64,000 nt of DNA from Nocardioides sp. LHD-245 (GTDB lineage Bacteria; Actinomycetota; Actinomycetes; Propionibacteriales; Nocardioidaceae): positions 417,769 to 481,768 of the forward strand of contig NZ_JAVFWN010000003.1 of NCBI RefSeq assembly GCF_030929495.1. The letters are read 5' to 3'. The notes under the pieces are model-generated. The model was not told where the DNA came from. It worked only from the letters and a program-made list of their open reading frames with translations, and searched no databases. The position numbers and the translations under genes were made by a program. Positions 7,791 through 15,013 of the stretch are shown one piece after another (the first letter of the stretch is position 1; every line of letters starts with the position of its first letter).

Positions 7791-9161
7791 GTGATCGAGT
7801 TCCTGCGCCGCGGCGCGGAGGCGGGGCCGCAGCGGCCGGCCGTGGTCACCCACGAGCAGACCGTCTCCTACGGCGAGCTGCTGGCGATGGCCGAGCGCGC
7901 CGCGACCGGGCTGGCCGCGCTCGGTGCCGAGCGGATCGCCCTGGCGGACCACGAGGCCGCGCCCGTGGTCGCGATGATGGCCGCCGCCGCCTCCACCGGG
8001 GTCGAGGTCTGCCTGCTCCCGCCCGACGAGGCCGAGCAGGTGCTCGACCTGGTGGTGAGGTTCGACCACCCGGTCGTCGTGACCGACCGCGACGACCTGC
8101 CGGCGTCCGCGCTGCCGGACGGCGTGCGCCGGGTCGGACTCGGCGAGCTGCTCGCGACCACCGCGGAGGTCACCGTCCGCGAGCTGCCGGCACGCCGGCC
8201 CCATCTGGTCCTCACCACGGGGACGACCGGCGCGCCCCGCGGCGTCCGCCACGACTGGGGCCGCCTGGTCCGCACCACCGCGCACGTCCGGCCCGCCGCC
8301 GACGAGCGCTGGCTGCTGGCGTTCGGGCTCCACCAGTTCGCCGGGCTCCAGGTGCTGCTGCACGTCTTCGCCGCCGGCGCGACCCTCGTCGCCCCGGCGC
8401 CGCGCCGCCCGCGCGAGGGCCTCGCCGCGATGCGCGCGCTGGCGGTCACGCACGCGAGCGCCACACCGACGTACTGGCGGTTCCTGCTCGCCGAGCTGCG
8501 CGCCGACGGGGGCCCGGTGCCGTCGCTGCGTCAGATCACGCTGGGCGGCGAGGCGATCCCCGGTCCGCTGCTGGGCGAGCTCGCGGCGACCTTCCCCGAC
8601 ACGCCCGTCTCCCAGGTCTACGCGGCGTCCGAGTTCGGCTCCACCGGCTCGATGCGCGACCGCCGGGCGGGTCTGTCGACCGCCGTGCTGGAGCGCGGCG
8701 ACGACGCGGACGTCGCGCTGAAGGTCGTCGACGGCGAGCTGTGGATCCGCTCGCGCACCGGCATGGTCGGCTACTACGGCGAGCCCGACGTCGACGCCGA
8801 GGAGTGGCGCCCCACGGGCGATCTCGTCGCCGTCGAGGACGGTCGCCTGGTGTTCCTGGGACGCTCCTCGGAGATCATCAACGTCGGCGGGGTGAAGGTG
8901 CACCCGCTCGTCGTCGAGGAGCGGATCGGCGCCGTCGCGGGCGTCGACGTCGCCCGGGTCTACGGGAGGCGGAACCCGATGACGGGTCAGATCGTTGCGG
9001 TGGAGGTGGTGGCGTCCGCAGGCGCGGACACCACCGCGATCGACGCCGCCATCCGCGCGGCGTGCGCCGACCTCCCGTCGGCGTCCCGCCCCCGCAGCAT
9101 CCGGTTCGTCGACGAGGTCAGCACGACCGGGAGCAAGATCGTCAGGAGAGAAGCACCGTGA
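7791..9161 (+). CDS. AMP-forming acyl ligase (ANL superfamily)
   Basis: ATP-dependent acid activator of 456 residues, shorter than typical 500-550-residue acyl-CoA ligases. Motif A3 is LTTGTTGAPRGVRH near residue 140; QVYAASEFGSTG is the A5-like aromatic/acid site, RPTGDLVAV the A7 ATP-ribose aspartate motif, and the final catalytic lysine is in TTGSKIVRREAP at the very C-terminus. It probably activates a carboxylic acid and loads it onto the ACP encoded 18 bases upstream. Starts with GTG. Its stop overlaps the GTG of the following reductase, so the three genes form one transcription unit. Confidence 0.85.
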   Translation: MIEFLRRGAEAGPQRPAVVTHEQTVSYGELLAMAERAATGLAALGAERIALADHEAAPVVAMMAAAASTGVEVCLLPPDEAEQVLDLVVRFDHPVVVTDRDDLPASALPDGVRRVGLGELLATTAEVTVRELPARRPHLVLTTGTTGAPRGVRHDWGRLVRTTAHVRPAADERWLLAFGLHQFAGLQVLLHVFAAGATLVAPAPRRPREGLAAMRALAVTHASATPTYWRFLLAELRADGGPVPSLRQITLGGEAIPGPLLGELAATFPDTPVSQVYAASEFGSTGSMRDRRAGLSTAVLERGDDADVALKVVDGELWIRSRTGMVGYYGEPDVDAEEWRPTGDLVAVEDGRLVFLGRSSEIINVGGVKVHPLVVEERIGAVAGVDVARVYGRRNPMTGQIVAVEVVASAGADTTAIDAAIRAACADLPSASRPRSIRFVDEVSTTGSKIVRREAP

Positions 9162-9910
9162 GCGAGACCAGCACCGCCGAGCCGCGCGTCGTCGTCGTCA
9201 CCGGCGGCAGCCGCGGGCTCGGAGCCGGCATCGTGCAGGCCTATCTCGACGAGGGCGATGTCGTCGCCACCTGCGCCCGCAGCAGCACGCCCGAGGTGGA
9301 GAAGTGGCAGGGCGATCCCGCGGTCGCCGGCCGCTTCCTGTTCCAGCCGGCCGACGTGTCGAGCTCCGCGGACTGCGCGGCCTTCGTCAACGCCGTGATC
9401 GAGCGGTTCGGCCGCATCGACGTGCTGATCAACAACGCCGGCGTCGCCCGCGACGGCGTGATCGGGCTGACCTCCGACGAGGACATCGACGTCGTGGTCG
9501 ACCTCAACGTCAAGGGCTCGCTCTACATGGCCCGCCAGGTCAGCCGCCGGATGATGGTCAAGCGCAGCGGCACGATCGTCAACATCTCCTCGGTCGTCGG
9601 CCGTTCCGGCTATCGCGGCCTCGCCGTCTACAGCGCCACCAAGGCCGCCCTGGAGGGCATGACCCGCGCGCTGGCCCGTGAGCTCGGCACCCGCGGCATC
9701 ACCGTCAACGCGATCGCGCCCGGCTACCTGCGCACGGAGATGAGCCACGGGCTCGACGAGGAGCAGCTGCAGCAGATCGTGCGCCGTACGCCCGCCGGCC
9801 GGCTCGGCGACCCCGAGGACATCGCGCGCGCCTGCCAGTTCCTGACCGATCCGCGCAACACCTACCTGACCGGCCAGGTGCTCGTCGTCGACGGCGGCCT
9901 GACCGGCTGA
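9158..9910 (+). CDS. short-chain dehydrogenase, FabG-like 3-oxoacyl-ACP reductase
   Basis: NAD(P)H-dependent SDR of 250 residues with cofactor motif TGGSRGLG, NNAG at about residue 92, catalytic serine in NISSVVG and YSATK. C-terminal LTGQVLVVDGGLTG is the classic FabG end. GTG start at 9158 follows AGGAGAG and overlaps the ligase stop. Together with ACP and ligase it would reduce a 3-oxoacyl-ACP or a sugar-related ketone; the ACP context favours an acyl thioester. It ends 10 bases before the convergent sulfotransferase gene. Confidence 0.85.
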   Translation: MSETSTAEPRVVVVTGGSRGLGAGIVQAYLDEGDVVATCARSSTPEVEKWQGDPAVAGRFLFQPADVSSSADCAAFVNAVIERFGRIDVLINNAGVARDGVIGLTSDEDIDVVVDLNVKGSLYMARQVSRRMMVKRSGTIVNISSVVGRSGYRGLAVYSATKAALEGMTRALARELGTRGITVNAIAPGYLRTEMSHGLDEEQLQQIVRRTPAGRLGDPEDIARACQFLTDPRNTYLTGQVLVVDGGLTG

Positions 9911-9919
9911 GCCGGGAGA

Positions 9920-10882
9920 TCAGTACCAGGGGCGGCGCAGCCCGCGGGCGGCGGCGTAGGTGCCGTACGCGAGCTCGGCGGCCCGCCGGACCCGCCGGGT
10001 CTCGTACGGCGCGGCCAGCGCGGCGTCGTAGCGCGTGAGGGCCTGCTCCCACGCCACCGCCAACGTCTGCGCGGGGTCGGAGTCGGGCCGGATCCGGCGT
10101 GCGGCGTGGGTCCACAGCCGCTCGTCGAGCCGGGTACGTCGGGCGAGCAGCTCCTCGGTGCGGCCGTCGAGCTCGGACCCGAGGCGCGGCCGTCGCCGGC
10201 GCGGCACCGAGACCCGCTCGTTGAGCCGGATGTCGGGCAGCGTGAGCCCGACGGCGCTGCCCAGGTGCTCCAGGAAGCGGGGATCCTCGACGAGACCCAC
10301 ATGATCGAAGCGATCGAGCGAGTCGAGCGCGGCACCGAGGATCTCCTCCTCCTGGCTCTCCTCGATGAAGGAGGTCGGCGACAGCAGCGGGTGCGGCCAG
10401 GCGAGGAAGCGCGTGATCGTGTTGTCGATGTTCGGCGCGATCATGGCGTGGTCGAGGTAGTCGCCGAGGCCCCCGCGGGCGACCCGGAAGGCGACCGAGC
10501 CCGCGTGCCCGAAGTGGCGCAGGTCGAAGTCGGAGAGCGCTCGGCTGTGCACCCACTGCGAGAGCACCCGCAGCCGCGGATGGCGCAGGATCGTGACCTC
10601 CCGGCGGTCGTCGTAGCGGGCGCGGGTGGTGCCGGGCGCGATGTGGCCGGTGATGAAGTCCCCGTCGGCGGGCAGCTCCTCGGGGCTGCGGACGAAGGTC
10701 GCGGCCGCCTGCGGACGGAGCGCGTCGAACCGGTCGTAGCCGCCGACGAGGGAGACGTCGACCCGGTAGACCGTGGTCGCGTCCGGAGGAAGCGCCGCCA
10801 CGATCGCGTTGCGCACCGACGTGCCGGCGCACTTCGGGATGTGGTTGAAGACGAGAGGTCGCTGGTGGGACGGCGCGCTCAC
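9920..10882 (-). CDS. sulfotransferase family protein
   Basis: PAPS-dependent sulfotransferase of 320 residues, related to the Sulfotransfer_2/heparan-type group. Near the N-terminus FNHIPKCAGTSVRNAI is the 5'-phosphosulfate loop (the lysine binds the phosphate), and REVTILRHPRLRVLSQW is the 3'-phosphate-binding segment. GTG 10882 is chosen because AAGGAG lies 5 bases upstream; an in-frame ATG at 10921 has no such site. Its place between acyl-modification and flippase genes suggests it sulfates the polysaccharide or a glycolipid. PAPS could come from cysND and the APS kinase further along the window. Confidence 0.8.
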   Translation of the reverse strand: MSAPSHQRPLVFNHIPKCAGTSVRNAIVAALPPDATTVYRVDVSLVGGYDRFDALRPQAAATFVRSPEELPADGDFITGHIAPGTTRARYDDRREVTILRHPRLRVLSQWVHSRALSDFDLRHFGHAGSVAFRVARGGLGDYLDHAMIAPNIDNTITRFLAWPHPLLSPTSFIEESQEEEILGAALDSLDRFDHVGLVEDPRFLEHLGSAVGLTLPDIRLNERVSVPRRRRPRLGSELDGRTEELLARRTRLDERLWTHAARRIRPDSDPAQTLAVAWEQALTRYDAALAAPYETRRVRRAAELAYGTYAAARGLRRPWY

Positions 10883-10970
10883 GGGACTCCTTTCGCGGAC
10901 CCGGCGGCGTTCGCCGCGCACCCATCGGGCCCGGGTTCTCCAACGACCGTCCTGGGGCCGGCGTTACCCG

Positions 10971-10976
10971 TATCCT
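10971..10976 (+). promoter_or_regulatory. leaderless-type -10 box of the flippase gene
   Basis: TATCCT, 6 bases before the GTG at 10983. Confidence 0.55.
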
Positions 10977-10982
10977 GCACCC

Positions 10983-12311
10983 GTGTCGACGTCCTCCCCT
11001 GCCGCGTCCGTGTCAGCGGCCGAGCGGCACCGACCGGTCCCGTGGTGGCTGCTCGCCGGAGCGGGCGTGCTCACCCAGCTGCTCACCATGGCCAGCGGCA
11101 TCATGGCCGCGCGGATGCTGGGCGTCGAGGGTCGCGGGCAGGTTCTGCTGGTGGCGACGCTCGGCGCGGTCGCCGCGCAGCTGACGCTCGGTGGCGGGCT
11201 GCCCAACGCGATCACCAAGCAGCTCGCGGAGCGCGGGATCCCGGCCCGGGACGGACTGCGGGGGCTGGCGCGCTCGTGGCTGGTGATCGGGGTGGCGGCC
11301 GGGGCGGTCGGCGCGGCGTACTTCGTGTTCGTCGACCGCGACGAGCTCGGCGTCGACACCGGGCTCCTGGCCGTGGCGGTCGTGCTCACCGCGCTCAACG
11401 CGATGGCGGCGCGGATCCTGATGGGGGCGATGCTGGGGGAGGGGACCGAGCCGATCCGGATCGCCCTGACCGGGGTGCTGCCGCAGGCGGCGGTCGTGGC
11501 CGCCTTCGGCGTGTGCCTGGCCTTCGGGTGGAACCTCGGGCCGGTGGGCGTCCCGTTCGTCATCCTGGCGTTCAGCGGCGGCGTGCTGCTGGCCCGGATC
11601 AGGAGCCTGCGTCCCTCACTCGGTGCGGACGCGCCGCGCCTGGACCGCGACGAGCTGCGCAGCCTCGCGCGCCGCGGGCACGTGAGCAGCGTCGGGCCCA
11701 TCGACGGGCTCCAGCTCGACCGCTTCCTGGTGGGCTCCCTGCTCGGCAACACCATGCTGGGCCTGTACGGCGTCGCCTCCGCCCTCTCCGCGCTGCACAA
11801 CGTGCTCGGGATGTCACTGGCCGGGGTGGCGCTGCCACGGTTGGCGGTGCTGCAGACCGACCCGGCGGCCGAGCGGGAGTACGTCCGGCGCACGCTCGGT
11901 CTCACGGCCGTGCTGATGCTCGTGATCACGGTGCCGCTCGAGCTGGCGATGGAGCCGCTGGTGCGGCTGACCTTCGGCACGGAGTTCCTCGGTGCGGTCG
12001 AGTGCGCCCGCTGGGTCGTGCTCGCCGCGAGCATGCTGGGCCTGCGCCGGGTGCTCATCGCCGTCCTCCAGGCCCGGGACCACGCCCGCTATGCCTCGAT
12101 CGTGGAGTTCGTGCTCGCGGCCGCGCTCGCGGTCGGCATCGTGGTCGCCGCGCTCGACGACAGCATCGTGCTGGTCGGCATCCTGCTGACGGCGGTGGCG
12201 GCCACGGCCTGCCTGCTCCTGGGCTTCGGCGTGCTCGTCACCACGGCGTCCGGACACCTTCCCGGGTCCGGGTCCGCGGAGTCTGCCGCCGACGGTGCCG
12301 CCGGTGCGTAG
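10983..12311 (+). CDS. polysaccharide flippase (Wzx/MOP superfamily)
   Basis: Integral membrane protein of 442 residues with about a dozen hydrophobic segments, beginning with WWLLAGAGVLTQLLTMASGI and the early motif AARMLGVEGRGQVLL, which is typical of oligosaccharide flippases of the MOP superfamily. It should move lipid-linked repeat units across the membrane. GTG 10983 is supported by the -10 box 6 bases upstream. The stop codon overlaps the -10 box of the next gene. A Wzy-type polymerase is not seen in the window and may lie to the left. Confidence 0.82.
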   Translation: MSTSSPAASVSAAERHRPVPWWLLAGAGVLTQLLTMASGIMAARMLGVEGRGQVLLVATLGAVAAQLTLGGGLPNAITKQLAERGIPARDGLRGLARSWLVIGVAAGAVGAAYFVFVDRDELGVDTGLLAVAVVLTALNAMAARILMGAMLGEGTEPIRIALTGVLPQAAVVAAFGVCLAFGWNLGPVGVPFVILAFSGGVLLARIRSLRPSLGADAPRLDRDELRSLARRGHVSSVGPIDGLQLDRFLVGSLLGNTMLGLYGVASALSALHNVLGMSLAGVALPRLAVLQTDPAAEREYVRRTLGLTAVLMLVITVPLELAMEPLVRLTFGTEFLGAVECARWVVLAASMLGLRRVLIAVLQARDHARYASIVEFVLAAALAVGIVVAALDDSIVLVGILLTAVAATACLLLGFGVLVTTASGHLPGSGSAESAADGAAGA

Positions 12312-12314
12312 GAT
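12309..12314 (+). promoter_or_regulatory. leaderless-type -10 box overlapping flippase stop
   Basis: TAGGAT shares its first three bases with the flippase stop codon TAG and ends 7 bases before the ATG at 12322. Confidence 0.55.
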
Positions 12315-12321
12315 CCCGGCC

Positions 12322-13371
12322 ATGTCGAGTGTCGAAACTGCTCCCGAGGTCGCCCCGACGGCGGCGGAGCGCACCACCCACGTGCCGTTCACCGGCCGGG
12401 TCAAGCGTCTCCTCTCCCGGTTCGCGCCGGGCTTCCTGATCGCCTTCCTCGACCGCGTGGTCTTCCGGGTCCGCCGGGCCCGGATCCGCGGCGTCCGCCG
12501 GGTCTTCGGCCGGCTCGGCTACAACGTCGCCCACCGGGCCGACTACTACTCGACGCTGCCGGTGCTCGAGGAGATCGAGGAGACCCGGGCCCGCTGGGAC
12601 CGGCCCTCGGGCCTGCCGGGCCTCGACGTCGACCTGCCCGCGATGCGCGAGCGCCTCGACGGCCTCGCCGCGCGGTGGGAGGCCGAGTTCCTCGCCGAGA
12701 CCGGCGACTACCTCGCCAACACCCGCCGGGGGTTCGGCCCGGGCTATCCCGAGTTCGACGCGCGCACGCTCTACTACATGCTGCGCGAGCACAAGCCGGC
12801 CCGCTATCTCGAGGTCGGCTCGGGTCTGTCCACCTACTACGCCTCGCTCGCCGGCCGGCGCAACGCCGCCGAGGGCGCGCCGCTGCAGATCACCTGCGTC
12901 GAGCCGTACCCCTTCGACGCGCTGCGCTCGCTGCCCAACTTCCAGCTCGTCGAGGGCTTCGTCCAGGACGTCCCCACCGCGCGGTTCGAGGAGCTGGAGG
13001 CGGGCGACCTGCTGTTCATCGACTCCTCCCACTCGCTCAAGATCGACAGCGACGTCGCCTACCTCTTCCTCGAGGTGCTGCCGCGGATCAAGCCGGGTGT
13101 CATCGTCCACATCCACGACGTGCCGTTCCCGTTCAACACGCCCTACCCGGCCGACACCTGGCTGTTCGGCGAGCGGTGGCCGGTCTACTGGAACGAGGCG
13201 ATGGTCGTGCAGACCTTCCTCGCCTTCAACAAGGAGTTCCCGATCGAGCTGTCGGTGCCGATGCTGCGCCACGACGACGAGGCGGCCCTGAGGCGCAGCC
13301 ACCCGCGGTACGTACCGGTGGCCGACGACCCCAACCCCCCGTCGTCGCTCTGGCTGCGCCGGGTCGGCTGA
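12322..13371 (+). CDS. class I SAM-dependent methyltransferase (Methyltransf_24-like)
   Basis: Protein of 349 residues with an N-terminal basic region (RVKRLLSRFAPGFLIAFLD) that may touch the membrane, and a methyltransferase domain from about residue 150. Motif I is YLEVGSGLSTYYAS, the later core GDLLFIDSSHSLKIDSDV followed by GVIVHIHDVPFPF matches families that methylate sugars or cap polymers (cephalosporin hydroxylase/Methyltransf_24 type). It is the last plus-strand gene before a strong bidirectional terminator. Substrate not predictable. Confidence 0.78.
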   Translation: MSSVETAPEVAPTAAERTTHVPFTGRVKRLLSRFAPGFLIAFLDRVVFRVRRARIRGVRRVFGRLGYNVAHRADYYSTLPVLEEIEETRARWDRPSGLPGLDVDLPAMRERLDGLAARWEAEFLAETGDYLANTRRGFGPGYPEFDARTLYYMLREHKPARYLEVGSGLSTYYASLAGRRNAAEGAPLQITCVEPYPFDALRSLPNFQLVEGFVQDVPTARFEELEAGDLLFIDSSHSLKIDSDVAYLFLEVLPRIKPGVIVHIHDVPFPFNTPYPADTWLFGERWPVYWNEAMVVQTFLAFNKEFPIELSVPMLRHDDEAALRRSHPRYVPVADDPNPPSSLWLRRVG

Positions 13372-13397
13372 GCTCCCGGACGGACACGGCCCGCGAA

Positions 13398-13431
13398 CGA
13401 CACAGGCCCCGCCTCGGCGGGGCCTGTGTCG
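13398..13431. terminator. bidirectional hairpin terminator
   Basis: A perfect 16-bp inverted repeat, CGACACAGGCCCCGCC against its complement with a two-base loop, lies in the gap between two convergent genes. There is no clear T-tract on either side, as is common in high-GC actinobacteria. Confidence 0.8.
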
Positions 13432-13448
13432 TGTCCGGGTGAGCGAGA

Positions 13449-14876
13449 TCAGCGCGGCGCGGCGCGCTTGCCCCCTGCGGCCGGGCCGCCGGAGCGCCCC
13501 GACTTGCCGCGCTCGGGGCTGGTCTCCTCGTAGTAGTAATAGTAGTAGGAGCCGATCGCGCGCTTGGCGACCATGTTGACCACGATGCCGTAGAGCCGGC
13601 CACCGACCTGGTTGAGCCGCTTGACGGCCTCGCCGACCTGGTCGCGCGTGGTGGTGGCGTGGCGGACGACCAGGATGACGCCGTCGCCGATGGTGGCCAG
13701 GACCGACGTGTCTGCGACCGGCAGCAGCGGCGGCGCGTCGATGATCACGATGTCGTACGACGCCCGCAGCCGCTGCAGCAGGTCCTGGGTGATCCGCGAC
13801 TGCAGGATCTCGGTCGGGTTCGGCGGCTTCGCGCCCGACGCGAGGACGTGCAGGCCGCTGGCCTCGTGGACCTGGATCGCGTCGTGGATCTCGGTGCGGC
13901 CGATGAGAGCCGTCGTGAGTCCGATCGCCGGGTCCAGGCCCAGGGTCGTCGCGACCCGGGGCCGGCGCAGGTCGGCGTCGATGATCAGCGTGTTGCGGCC
14001 GGTCTGGGCGAGGGCGACGGCGAGGTTGGTGGCCGTCATGGTCTTGCCCTCGCCGGGCACGGCGCTGGTGATCACCAGGCAGCGCGGCTGGTTGTCGAGG
14101 TCGATGAACTGCAGGTTGGTGCGCAGCAGCCGGAACGCCTCGGTGCGCGCGGCGAAGCCGCCGAGGTCGGTCAGCAGGGGAGCGTTGCGCATGTCGGTGT
14201 CGAAGCCGACGCTCGCCAGGACCGGCGCCTCGGTGATCTCGCTGACGTGGTCGGCGGTCCGGATCGTCCGGTCCAGCAGCTCACGCACCAGTGCCAGGGC
14301 GATGCCGAGCAGCAGGCCGACGAGGCCGGCGACGACGAGATAGAGCGCCGTGCGGGGGCTGACCTGCGAGGGGTTGTAGCTCGCCTTGTCGGTGATCTGG
14401 GCGGTGATCTGGGGCGACTCACCCGACGACGTCCCACCCGGGGTCTCCAACTCGGAGATGTAGCGGGTGAACTGGTCGGTGAGGACGTCGTTGATCGTCT
14501 GGGCCTGCCGGGCCGAGGTGTCGGTCACCTTGAGTTGGATCAGCGAGGTGGTCTCGACGACCTCGGCGGTGATCTCGCCCGCGAGCTGTCCCGGCGTCAT
14601 GTCCAGGTCGAGGGCGTCGATCACGCGCTGGGAGAGCTCCTGGCTGCGCGCCAGGTCGGCGTACGCCGTGGCCCGGGTCTGCGCGAAGTACAGCGCCGTG
14701 ATCGCGTCGGTGCTCTCCCGCACGTCGACGCTGAGGAAGACGGTCGACTTCGACTCGTACTTGGGCGTGAGGACGACGAAGCTCAGCAACGAGGCGACAC
14801 CGACTCCGACGGCCATGAGGGCCACGACGCTGAGCCACCGGCGCCGGAGCACTCCGACGAACTGTTTGAAGTCCAA
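13449..14876 (-). CDS. Wzz-type co-polymerase fused to tyrosine autokinase (CpsCD-like)
   Basis: Membrane protein of about 475 residues that controls polysaccharide chain length. Wzz domain: N-terminal helix after DFKQFVGVLRRRW, an extracytoplasmic segment, and a second helix near residue 220 (LYLVVAGLVGLLLGIALALV). The cytoplasmic BY-kinase domain has Walker A SAVPGEGKT, Walker A' LIIDADLRRP and Walker B VIIDAPP. The tail ends SYYYYYYEE, six consecutive tyrosines for autophosphorylation. In Firmicutes these two halves are often separate proteins. The TTG at 14876 is preferred: a -10 box at 14939-14944 lies downstream of the only upstream ATG (14978), so that ATG would not be transcribed. Confidence 0.88.
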   Translation of the reverse strand: MDFKQFVGVLRRRWLSVVALMAVGVGVASLLSFVVLTPKYESKSTVFLSVDVRESTDAITALYFAQTRATAYADLARSQELSQRVIDALDLDMTPGQLAGEITAEVVETTSLIQLKVTDTSARQAQTINDVLTDQFTRYISELETPGGTSSGESPQITAQITDKASYNPSQVSPRTALYLVVAGLVGLLLGIALALVRELLDRTIRTADHVSEITEAPVLASVGFDTDMRNAPLLTDLGGFAARTEAFRLLRTNLQFIDLDNQPRCLVITSAVPGEGKTMTATNLAVALAQTGRNTLIIDADLRRPRVATTLGLDPAIGLTTALIGRTEIHDAIQVHEASGLHVLASGAKPPNPTEILQSRITQDLLQRLRASYDIVIIDAPPLLPVADTSVLATIGDGVILVVRHATTTRDQVGEAVKRLNQVGGRLYGIVVNMVAKRAIGSYYYYYYEETSPERGKSGRSGGPAAGGKRAAPR

Positions 14877-14938
14877 AGTGTCGACCCTCGTCCTCGCGTG
14901 TGGGGGCAGTGTGATCCGGCACGCGGCCGGCGGTCGAA

Positions 14939-14944
14939 AGTGTA
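14939..14944 (-). promoter_or_regulatory. candidate -10 box of the co-polymerase/kinase gene
   Basis: TACACT on the minus strand, about 62 bases upstream of the proposed TTG start, with GAGGACGAGGG as a possible ribosome site in between. Used here to choose the start. Confidence 0.45.
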
Positions 14945-15000
14945 GGCGGTCACTGCGCCCGATGGCGCAGGACGCCACACGTCGGCACCCGAAGTACCTC

Positions 15001-15006
15001 TATGCT
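15001..15006 (+). promoter_or_regulatory. leaderless-type -10 box of the DUF4012 gene
   Basis: TATGCT, 7 bases before the ATG at 15014. Confidence 0.55.
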
Positions 15007-15013
15007 CGCCCCC

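Noticed and set aside
14877..14978. ATG at 14978 as start of the co-polymerase/kinase gene
   Set aside because: It lies upstream of the likely -10 box at 14939-14944 and would add residues unlike the Wzz N-terminus; TTG 14876 is preferred.
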